In this document: one piece after another, positions 1-8,791 of the stretch
How the letters are laid out: the number at the start of each line of letters is the position of its first letter
Numbering within the stretch: position 1 is the stretch's first letter
Assembly: GCA_027600665.1 (NCBI GenBank)
Contig: JADGJL010000411.1
Coordinates: 1 to 22,123, forward strand
Source: Irineochytrium annulatum
Lineage: Eukaryota; Chytridiomycota; Chytridiomycetes; Chytridiales; Chytridiaceae
Direction of reading: 5' to 3'
Length of the DNA stretch: 22,123 nt
The notes under the pieces: generated by a model
Seen by the model: only the letters and a program-made list of their open reading frames with translations
Database searches by the model: none
Told to the model about the DNA's origin: nothing
Position numbers and translations under genes: made by a program

Positions 1-239
1 GGGGTCGCGGTGGGATGGGCAATGACCAGATCGAAAAGCTTTTGAGGCAGGCCCCGCATCGCGGGTTTCAGGGGACTGAGGGGGGTGGGACGTCCCACGA
101 TGGGCCAGTTCAATTCCAAAGAGAGGAGGAGGATGATTTTGGCATAGACCAATTCTTGGCAAACACGACCACCACCAAACGGGGGCGCGAAAAGGGCACC
201 GGGGACCACAAAGGTGGGGGTGCGATGGCGACTGCGTAA
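1..239 (+). CDS. SNW1: SNW domain protein (SNW1/SKIP/Prp45), C-terminal end only
   Basis: This is the 3' end of a gene that starts outside the window. The frame is open from base 3 to the TAA at 237-239, giving about 78 residues. The match is to the end of SNW/SKIP/Prp45 proteins: a glycine-rich stretch, GFQGTEGG, then GPVQFQREEEDDFGIDQFL. The last corresponds to the family's conserved ending, usually of the form GPVQFEKDxxDPFGLDKFL. A basic tail (KRGREKG) follows. Known role of the family: a scaffold of the activated spliceosome and the Prp19-associated complex in the nucleus, and a transcription coregulator in animals. The catalytic-core-binding SNW domain itself lies upstream and cannot be checked here. 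The ATG at 15 is internal, not the start. The identification rests on a short but characteristic C-terminal motif. Confidence 0.82.
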   Translation, partial: GRGGMGNDQIEKLLRQAPHRGFQGTEGGGTSHDGPVQFQREEEDDFGIDQFLANTTTTKRGREKGTGDHKGGGAMATA

Positions 240-440
240 GTTCTGCTGAAGTCTCTTATTTGACGTTATTCATTGATAACACTTTCGGCAGCGTTTCTGG
301 CAAACGGGAGGATTACGATTCGCGACACCCGGATCGACGAATACAATTCGAGTCAGCGAGTGGGGAACGGGATATAAAGCGACAGCGTCGATGATTATAT
401 AATTGATTTACTGTGTAATATACAACGGGTATTCTGTCCT
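240..440. other. Convergent 3' region between SNW1 and ZFAND1
   Basis: This 201-bp spacer lies between two stop codons facing each other. The right half is A/T-rich (ATTATATAATTG near 394-405, TAATATAC near 416-423) and probably supplies cleavage and polyadenylation signals for one or both genes. No coding frame or RNA gene is supported. Confidence 0.5.
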
Positions 441-1333
441 CTAGTCGCCGCGGTCCAGCATGACGGCACCACCGCTTTGCAAAGTCTTCTTCTCAATGAG
501 TTCTTTGAGCGTACTGCTCGGTGACAGCATCTCGCCGCTGTCCGCGATGCAAAGCGAAAGCCGGGTTTTGCCTCCCACATTGTTGTCGTTTGCTATTTTC
601 CCGACAGCTGCTATTTTGTCAATGAGCTTGCCGACCATCCAATCCTTGTGAAAAAAGAATACTGCGGACTCTTCCTTTGTCCCCGGGGGATAGTAACAAC
701 GCAAATATACTCGGCTTTCGGCAGGCACGGCAGGTTCTCCCTAAGACAAATGATTAAGATCAACAGACTGTGTCTGGCGCGACAGCACACCTGCGCCTTC
801 GCCTTCATCTTAATGAGCTCTATCGCCGGATTGAGCTTCTTCACCCTCCCGACCACCACCGGTCGCTCCGGCGACGCGGCGGCCGTTGTTGCACCGCGCA
901 AGCTTTTTACGACAAAACCTTTAATCGCGGCCTTCCTCTCCACCTCTGCATCCACTCCTTTTTGAATGCTGAGGCACGCATGATCCGGCATATGTCGATG
1001 TTTCAGGCAGAACTGCAGCTTGCATCCTTCACATTGGGAGACGATCTTCTCTCGCGCGTCGCAGGCCGAGAACGCGCACTCGACCTTCACGGAAGGCGCA
1101 GGGACGTCGGGCGGCGCGAAGCTCTCTCGATTCCAGCTTGGGCAATCGTGTGCGGTGGGCAGCCGGTGGTCTAGGCTGGCGAGTGAGCAAATAAGAACGA
1201 ACTCGATGGAGAAGCACGCGTAGGGCGCGATCAAGAGTACTGACCAAAAGGTTGACTTGCAGTGGCTGCATTGGAACGGGAGAAAGTCGAGTCGGTTGCA
1301 TCCTTCGATCTTGCAATGAGTTCCCAACTCCAT
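441..1333 (-). CDS. ZFAND1: AN1-type zinc finger protein, ZFAND1/Cuz1 family
   Basis: Exons are 1333-1245, 1175-791 and 740-441, with introns of 69 and 50 bp; the product has 257 residues (human ZFAND1 has 268). The first AN1 finger (about residues 8-50) opens with CKIEGCNRLDFLPFQCSHC and is completed across intron 1 as FCLDHRLPTAHDCP; only the acceptor at 1176 restores this Cys-His pattern. A second AN1 finger (about 75-110) reads CAFSACDAREKIVSQCEGC then FCLKHRHMPDHAC. The C-terminal third is a ubiquitin-like region with WMVGKLIDKIA and SSTLKELIEKKTLQSGG. Start: the ATG at 1333 gives MELGTHCKIEGC, aligning with the ZFAND1 N-terminus; an in-frame ATG at 1375 would add 14 residues. Known role: yeast Cuz1 and human ZFAND1 link Cdc48/p97 to the 26S proteasome, protect against arsenite and help clear stress granules. 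It ends 201 bp from the convergent SNW gene. Confidence 0.93.
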
Positions 1334-1468
1334 TAAGGTGTTGGCGTCTTTTTTTATTGCTACTACTGTTGCCACATCAAGCCTTTCTCATTTTTTTGGA
1401 GGTATTGGAAAGCGCTTAATTACAACGTTTCTTTGATTCCTCTAAATAAACAGAGTCAGTATAGATAA

Positions 1469-2795
1469 TTAATTACGAGTTGAGTCAACCTTCCAAAAGT
1501 CCTTCAGCGAGGTGGCGAGCAGTTGAGGAACATCTTCCTGTACGGAGTGCCCACAATCCTGAAAGACCTCCAGCTGAAATTTTCCTTGCATCTGGCCAAT
1601 CATCAGCGGCTTGTCAAGTCTGTCGGCACCTCGGTTGATAGAGACCGTCAGCCAACGACCAAAAAAAAAAAAAGGGCAAATAAACCTGCTAATATTAGCA
1701 AGCGACCTGCTTTTACGGCCAAAAACTTCTCCGACAAATTGAGGAACCACCCTAACGAAATAAGTCTAATGGCTGATCGCATGTTTATACCCTCCCAAAA
1801 TGGCTCTGATTGCATCAAATTCGTCCTCCAAACGTATTGCGGCGGGTCCACGTTCGGTGTAGCAACCAGCTGAGCAGGTATGTTGATGACGGCCGCTTCT
1901 TTTGTTCGGATGTAATGCGTACGCACGCTAACGTAACAGAAATGAGCATCGGCATTGGATAAGAAGTTGATACCTCCAGTTCACCGCGTCTGTAATGGAC
2001 TTAAACGACGACGGCCTCCCCCGCAGGATACTTTTCATGTAAGCAAGCGATTCGATCGCAGTACCTAATGACAGGACTTGTTGTAAATCGAAACCGGCGC
2101 CAGAGCAGCGGACCTTCGACCACGTCAACCACAACAACCCCGATGACGTTAGGGATCTGGCCACGATTCGCCGCTTCGACAATGACGGCCCCTCCCATGC
2201 TGAAAATAGGAATCAGGAAAACCGAGCTGAGTAACGGCGCACAGCTTACCTGTGGCCCACCAACACGATCTCTACGCTGTCGTCCCTTCGCACCTTCTGA
2301 ACAATGTTGATGAAATCCGAGGTAAGTCGATCGAGCGAGAGTTCCGTCTCGTTCACCGACTTGGACGCGCCTAAAGGCCTGCCCCATCACTTATTCCGCA
2401 CAACAGCTCGTTTTTGGAAGGACCCGATTACCGTGCCCTCTGCAGTCAAACGCCAGAATGGAGCATCCGCCCTCGTCGCCCATCATCTGTTTCAGTATGG
2501 CGGCCATGAGGAACCACGTCTGGCTCGTGTGGCCGCCGCCATGATGGAAGACAAACAGCGGGCCCTTGTCTTCGGGGTGATGATAGATGCTGCAATGAGT
2601 GGGATCAAAAAAAGCTGCACTGCGTCATCGCGGACATGCATGATTACCGGAAGACGTCCTCGCCGATCGCGATATCGCTGGAAGCCGTGTCCATGATGGC
2701 GATTCAGATGGCTTGAACAATCACCTGAAACGACCCGTCTTCACACCAAAACTGGTTGTTACATTGATGAAACTCTTTTCTTCACCGTTATGCAT
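1469..2795 (-). CDS. PPE1: Protein phosphatase 2A methylesterase (Ppe1/PPME1), alpha/beta hydrolase
   Basis: Nine exons: 2795-2725, 2677-2648, 2589-2432, 2370-2250, 2199-2114, 2064-1974, 1927-1791, 1751-1686 and 1629-1469. Introns are 39-61 bp; the product has 306 residues (human PPME1 has 386). The oxyanion-side motif is HHGGGHTSQTW. The nucleophile lies in GHSMGG, whose Ser127 codon is split by an intron. DVVEG supplies Asp152 and CGHSVQED supplies His281. The Ser-Asp spacing of 25 equals human Ser156-Asp181. Other family hallmarks are ILRGRPSSFKS, DRLDKPLMIGQMQGKFQ and YVWRTNL. The enzyme removes the methyl ester from the C-terminal leucine of PP2A catalytic subunits and so controls holoenzyme assembly. 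The human acidic loop before YTWR is absent. Exon 1 (MHNGEEKSF...) is the weakest part: it lacks the usual N-terminal W-YF segment and starts 2 bp from a divergent tRNA gene, but the frame closes perfectly. Confidence 0.92.
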
Positions 2796-2797
2796 CT

Positions 2798-2871
2798 GCT
2801 CTATTAGCTCAGTTGGTTAGAGCGTGGTGCTAATAACGCCAAGGCCACAGGTTCGACCCCTGTATGGAGCA
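2798..2871 (+). tRNA. tRNA-Ile(AAU): tRNA-Ile (anticodon AAU, read as IAU), intronless
   Basis: The cloverleaf folds completely. The acceptor stem is GCTCTAT with ATGGAGC plus discriminator A2871; one T-G pair is tolerated. The D arm is GCTC/GAGC with loop AGTTGGTTA. The anticodon arm is TGGTG/CGCCA around loop CTAATAA, with anticodon AAT at 2832-2834. The variable region is AGGCC and the T arm is ACAGG/CCTGT with TTCGACC. Internal A box (from about 2805) and B box (GGTTCGACCCC, from about 2850) are present, as in nuclear Pol III genes. The CCA end is not encoded. The first run of five T lies at 2928-2932, about 57 nt downstream, far for a Pol III terminator. The central region closely resembles animal and fungal nuclear tRNA-Ile(AAU). 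Confidence 0.97.
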
Positions 2872-3389
2872 CTGAACTATCGGGAACTATCAGGGTAGTC
2901 GATGTCTTGGTTCAACTTAAGGATTTGTTTTTGTGTTTGTTAATGTACGACCAAGTCTTCGCTGTTCACCGTCAGGTCGAACGACAACGATTGACCATCA
3001 GGACGATGGGGTGCAGCTACACTTTTCGCTTCCGCTTTCCTTATGTGTGCCTATTTAGAAATAGTCTTTCGCGCACAGTGTTTTCTGACCACCCTTCCAT
3101 TTCTCATTTAAATTGGAAATAGAAGCAAGCCAAGACTTTGGCCAGCCTCGCAGGTCACAATTCCGTCCTTGCACGGAGCGCAAACAATGACAAGCTTCAG
3201 TATATGGGTGTGTCTGTCATTTGTGTTGGTTTTTATCACTTCGCGTCGGGTCGAACTCATCGGGGTTGAAAAATAAAAAAAAGAATGAGAAGCGACGTTG
3301 TAACGGTCATCAATGCGGACTGTGGTAACTTCAATAATCAGAATGTAAAGGAGGGTATAACTTTGAAATCTAACCATGCAATTATTATA
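2872..3389. other. Intergenic stretch between tRNA-Ile and the TBC gene 3' end
   Basis: No supported gene lies in these 518 bp. Two open frames of 71 and 89 codons (2907-3122 + and 3108-3377 -) have no recognisable motif, are partly A/T-driven and overlap each other. Visible details are a 10-bp-spaced direct repeat GAACTATC at 2874-2881 and 2884-2891, the T5 run at 2928-2932 that may end Pol III transcription, and a purine-rich patch with an A-run around 3267-3285. The right part should contain the 3' untranslated region and poly(A) site of the minus-strand TBC gene, which converges on the tRNA gene. Confidence 0.6.
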
Positions 3390-6300
3390 TTATGGAGTTT
3401 CATTACTTCCTTTTTGGGTTATCATAATCTGCCCTGTTGAATCAACGCCAAGCATCCAGATCTTCTCAAAGTATGCTACAAAGACGGTTTGAGACAAGAC
3501 GGCGAGGAGGTATTCATTGAAGCTCAAGCGAAACGCAGGCGCGGTAAGTTCGGCCGACGTTCTCGATCCTATGCTAACACTCGATCCGTATGACTCCCCA
3601 TCCCGCATCGGCTTCAGCGTGTCGCTCAAGTCCGGCCGCGGGGACCCCGAAAATTGACCGAATGATGCACTCCGGGATTGCCTTCGGCCTGGCGGGCCCG
3701 CCATGGGCGAAGTGTTTAGCTTAGGTTGCGGGCTGAGCTTCACGGCACTGATGCTTGATGTCAGATCGCCGTCATCCTCGTTAACGACCTGGATGTGAGG
3801 CGTAGCCGACAGGCCACCTCTACCGCTCGAAAGGGCTGCTCCTACACTCGCGCTCTTTTTCATCCCCGTCGACGGCGCAGCTGACACAGGTCCACTGTGG
3901 GGCGTATCAGTTCCAGCAAGGCTTTGTGCACCCTTGTTGTTTCCTAGTTTGAGCGCCGAATTCAGAAATGAGCTAACGGCCCTGAGATAGGTCTCCTCGT
4001 CCTCTCTGCCACTTGCAGCCGCTGATGTTGTCGATGACGTATCGCCCAGAGCCGTGAAACTCGTAAACATCTCAAGAAACGAATCCATCACTGCCTTCAG
4101 CTCGGTTTTATTCAGGAACCCGTCCCCGTCCATGTCATGAAGATCGAACAGGAATCGGAGCCGGGAGTGTAAGGGCTGCTTCATGATCATGTCAAGCACG
4201 TTGACAATTGTGGCGAGGTCGACGATGTGCGAGGAGGGAGATGCCTGGCCGCCGGGTAGCGTCATATCGCTTGCTGCTCCCGTTGCCGGATTGGCTATGC
4301 TGGCTAGATACTCGGCTCCCATCCCTCCCAGGGGTGTTGGCTTATTCGCATGAAAGAAGGAATAGTTGAAGGAGCAGTAGAAGTAGATGCGGTCAATTAA
4401 CGAGAGTTGAAGGTCTTCTTGAAAAGGTTGAGCAGTGGAAAACGAGGAGATTGATGACCGAGGATCTGAGGTGGAACGACGTGATGTGGACGGCCGACTA
4501 GGGGAGATGTTACTGGCGGATAACGCTCTTGCTGCAGCGCTTGAGTTTCTCCACGGGCTTACTCGAGTAAATATCTTTCGGAAATCCCGCAGGCGCACGC
4601 ATTTGGTGCTGCCACCTGACGCCTCTGTCTGTCGACTCGGCCGCCTTTTGCCCCCAAAAGACCCCGATAGGCCCCATGATCCTTCAGATATTATCAAGCC
4701 TCGAATGTCTTCCTCCTCTTTCGCTTCCTCCTCTCGTCTAGTTGCCATCCCACCCCGAACTACAGGCACTTCCAACGCCTGCTGTTCCTCTTCGTTTGCA
4801 AACTCGATACCCCTGACCGCGTCATAGATCAGGCTGACCTCCTCTTGGGACATCGACACTTGGTCGCATAGAGTTCGGACCTGACTCCGTCTCGAGGTAT
4901 CCTCCATTTGATGAACTACGCGCAAGCGGTATTTTGCTCGCAGCGCCTCAATGACATTCGTTGTGGCTATGTTCGAGAACGAGTAAGCTGCATTAACCAA
5001 AACCTCGTACAGCGCCCGTCCGGTTAAGGCAGACGTGTCTCCCAATTGTCCTCTCGGCTCCATACTATGACGGGGAGCCGCTTCATATGTACCAGAGTCT
5101 TCTCCCAATCGCTGAAAGAAATCCTTAATGATATTTACGAAGAGGTCGTCATCTTTTCCGTGCATGATAAGACTCCTTTCGTTGATTTTCAAGACGGCCA
5201 GTGCTAACCAGAACAAGAACTTCGGGCCGTCCAGGAAAAACGAATCGAGAAATTTTACGCCAACACGTATTGGAACGCTGTTCAGGTATAAACATAGAAA
5301 CCATGGTACGGAAATTGTGCTTAGGTCCATGTACAACTTTGATAGGTGCGCCCACAGCGATGGCATGTTATGTTGCACGAGGTGGGAGAACACAGATTGA
5401 TCGACGACAGACCCCACTAAAGTTTTCGAATAGTGATCTGGAAGTGTACGTTCGACAATCACGCCTGTGTATGTGTTAGAGGTGCAAGAGGATGATCAAA
5501 GCCCCACATAGCATCCAAAACGCATCCTCTTCCCGTAGATATAAAAGCAGAACCGCGGAGATAATGTTTAGAGCTTGCGCATAACCTATCCCCGGATTTC
5601 TCCATGAGTACGCCGTAAGCAATCTCCGAAGGGCGTCAATGCCAACACCCGACTGGTAGGCCGGGTGTTCCGGTAGTGACCGTCGAACATCCTTCTCGAT
5701 TTCTTCCGTGAACGGCGACGCAACACCTATTCGCTCATGCACCAGTTTCCGGTAGTACTCCTTTTCCGGTCTCGAGTACCAGGCCCCGCAGCACATCATC
5801 CTTAAGGATATTAACAACAGTCTGCAAAGTCAAATATACCAAAAATCTCCTCGATATCGATTCGGGACGCCGTCAGTTCTAACAATCATCTCCCGCAGTG
5901 CCTTCACGTCCTTGATCATGCAGATATCCCCTCCATTCACCTCCAGGTATTCCGCCCACACGCTGAGCCCGGCCTTTTCTTCCTTCGATCGACGCTCAAT
6001 CGCATCCATATCCTCTGGTCGTGGTGGCAATGCTCTTCCCAGTTCCAGCTCGCCTCGAGCTCCGCTAGCGACGTCGCATTTCCCTCTGCCCGCATCATCA
6101 TCGCGATCGAACAGGAACTTCAACCCAACTGAGAGGATGTGGGTCTCCATACCACCCATCGCGCCGACCTTCGCGGCCCTCATTGCAGCCTCATCCATGT
6201 CTGCTATCGTAGAAATATAATCGTTCAGCGACTGCGAAGAGCCCTTGTTCCCCACGTCAGGTCTCCCGGCGGTTTTCGCCCCGCCCTTCCCCGCGGGAAT

Positions 6301-8361
6301 GTTCCCTCCGCTCTCCTCCAACCTCCCAATCTCCCCATTCCGAGACCCAACCACGAAGTCGTCATCAAACCGCCAATCCACGCTCTTCATCCGACCTAGT
6401 ATCACGTCCGCCACCCGATCCCTCGCCTTGAAGCCGCTGGATCCGGAAAAGCTCCACCAGTACTCCTTGCGGGATCGCGTGGATATCACCAGGTATCCAC
6501 TTAAGCTGAAGGCCGACATCCGACCGGCGTCGGGCGGGACAACTGTCGCCGGTTGCCGCTTGACGGACACGATGTGGGAGAAGGGGATAGCGAAGACGAT
6601 GCATGGGTCCGGCTGGGCGGTGGCGTCGGAAAACAAATAGGACGTCAGCATATTCGTCGTCGCACCTGCAGCGGCGGCTACGACGCCGCCACCAGCCGCT
6701 GGCCCGGTGCTGCCGGCAGAAGTTCCCCCGGAGGCGTTACTGGAAGAGCCAACCGCCGCAACGGCAGTTGCGAGTGAAGTGACGTGAGTGGAGGCGAAAG
6801 CGAGGAAATTTTGGGAGATGTGGAGATTTCCGGTGTAAAAGGATTGCGAAGGACGGTGCCAGTAATTTGTCGATTGCTCCTCGACTGATACTTTTTCGGA
6901 GTTCGGCAATCCGAAAAGGGCCTTAAACTCAATGTTTCGTAGCTGTGCGTCAAGGTCCTCCATCGTAGAAATTGAGGCCGTTGTTACGTAGGAGTAGTTC
7001 AGCGTTGACGAGAGGGTAGATGGCATCCCTGGTAACTTCGCCGACAATGTCGACGCGTCATCGCCCACCCGGGATGAGCCATCCATCGAAGACATTTCGT
7101 CATCGTTCCCTCCTTTCAGATTCAAGTCGGAGCCCCCCGCTTTAATAGCCGTAAAATCCTCCTCCTCCAGATCCGTGCCAAAGTTGTGCAGATTTCGGGC
7201 CGAACCCCCGTGAATATCGTCTCGAGATCTGCCCATTAGCATGCCGCCGCCGCGGCTCACACCGCTGTTTGCAAGGTCACCGGTTGCGTTTGATTTCGCA
7301 AACATGTCACTTGTTGCCAACATTGTTGTCTCAGCACCCTTCACAAGACGGTTCATTGCAGAATTACACAGCGCACCCAGCGTGCGAAAGACTTCCTTTC
7401 GATGAAAGTATAGGGCGAAAAAGTGCTAGGCTATGAGTTAGAGCAGGACTCGGGCGCCGGAAAACAAACCGTTTTGTTATGCACAGACACTTGTATGCAG
7501 TCGGGAGTTAGGACCCTCTTCGCATTCACCAGTTCCAAAGCCATAACGTCTTTGAAAGCAACGCTTACGCGAACATTGGGATGTTCCCCCGTATCAGGTG
7601 GATGTCCACTTGTTCTCGCTACAAGAAAGCAGACATAGTTTCGCGTAATGCACAATTGCCCCCTAACGGACGCGTTGTCATTGATCCAATATGAACACGC
7701 ATAGACTGAACTTTGGTTAGCAAACTAAATACTATATATTGATAGGGACTTACAATCAAGAAGAACCTCGTCCAGCAGAAACGGGAAGGCGGCATCCAAT
7801 TGAACCTTCATATCGGACAGCTTCGACAGAATCCCTGCTGATCTGGGGTCTAGAATGCACTTAGTTACGCACATGCACGTGAGCACGTACCAATGTACTC
7901 ATCGTTAATCTCCTCAAATTGTCGCAGGAGGGCCGACTCCCAGTGCTCCTTTGGTGTAGCATCAATCGCGTCCAGAAGCTTGATCCCTCATTTAGAGTGC
8001 GTGTCGCTTTAAAGTTTATCACCTTCAGATAAAGATTCCGCTCCACCCAGTTCCAGTCGGTGTGAATCTTCTCAAAAGTGTCGTCAACCGCGACCACGAA
8101 ATCCTTCTTCTTCGCAGGGCACTTCAGCACAATCCTGAACTCGTAATCTCCAACGGACTTCAGGAATGCAGCACCGGCACCGCTGGATCCCAATCCCGGA
8201 GAGGAAGACGCGGCCGAACCAAAGGAGAAAAGGTTTGTGATGAGCCCGCCGCCAGCGGCAGTCCCCGGCTTTCGCGATTGGAGGATGAAATGGGTGTTGC
8301 CCGCTTTGTCAATCGCCGTGAATCCAGCCAGGGCCGTGGTTTCGACTGGTTTAATGAACAT
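3390..8361 (-). CDS. GYP2: GRAM-GRAM-TBC-EF-hand Rab GTPase-activating protein (TBC1D8/TBC1D9, Gyp2-like)
   Basis: Seven exons: 8361-8023, 7978-7891, 7849-7754, 7705-7470, 7425-5840, 5800-5508 and 5464-3390, with introns of 39-48 bp; 1570 residues. The start MFIKPVE aligns with the MWVNPEE start of human TBC1D9, followed by HFILQSRKP and [12 protein letters not shown]1 (about 175-275) contains FYACSYW and [18 protein letters not shown], completed across intron 4. GRAM2 (about 420-600) is split by an Ala/Gly/Ser-rich insert (about 466-526). The TBC domain (about 770-990) has both catalytic fingers: IEKDVRR with Arg822 and GYAQALN with Gln857. An EF-hand (about 1323-1334, [12 protein letters not shown]) has all calcium ligands; a degenerate second one may lie near [10 protein letters not shown]. 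The tail and the linker after TBC are Ser-rich. Predicted role: accelerating GTP hydrolysis on a Rab at endomembranes, perhaps calcium-tuned. Yeast Gyp2 is the nearest named fungal relative; one-to-one orthology is inference. Confidence 0.92.
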
Positions 8362-8791
8362 GACTTTGTATAAGGTCAGCGGTTCTCCCCCTCGCCCTGA
8401 CGGGGGATTTGCTGCAGGAGAAGTCGATCGCAAATGCTCACAGCTGCTAGTGGACAACGCGGATTGATGTCCTGTTTGTCAAATGTTCCCCACATCCATG
8501 ACGGTTGCACTGTCCCACCAAGGGTGGTGGGCGAACTCTTCACAGCCTTGCGGTCCCGGGCCGGTCGGTCTAGCCCCCGCGCCGCTCGATTTAGATCGGC
8601 CGCCTCTGGTCCCATTGTTCGTCGCCAGCGCAGAACCGCCTTGATTGATAGACCTATAATATACCGATAATACCACACCGTGTATCTCTGCTCGTCGCGC
8701 GCGCTTCGACTTGCGCGCTCCCCGACGAGGGTGTATTGACTCTGCCTTATCCACCCACTGCGAGCCCATCTCCCGCGCTCGAAAGGCTCCC
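8362..8791. promoter_or_regulatory. Divergent promoter region between the TBC gene and the Kin1-like kinase gene
   Basis: This 430-bp spacer separates the start codons of two genes transcribed away from each other, so it must hold both 5' leaders and core promoters. The only conspicuous AT-rich core-like element is TATAATATA at 8655-8663, about 130 bp upstream of the kinase ATG; most of the rest is GC-rich. Open frames crossing this stretch in both directions begin with GTG or TTG and show no family motif, so I treat them as non-coding. Transcription start sites cannot be read from the sequence. Confidence 0.5.

Noticed and set aside
3108..3377. An 89-codon minus-strand frame in the spacer left of the TBC gene
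   Set aside because: No homology signal or splice context is visible; it lies where the TBC gene's 3' untranslated region is expected.
4435..4827. A 130-codon plus-strand frame inside the TBC gene
   Set aside because: It is antisense to the Ser/Arg-rich linker and Glu-rich segment of the TBC protein; it is a composition shadow.
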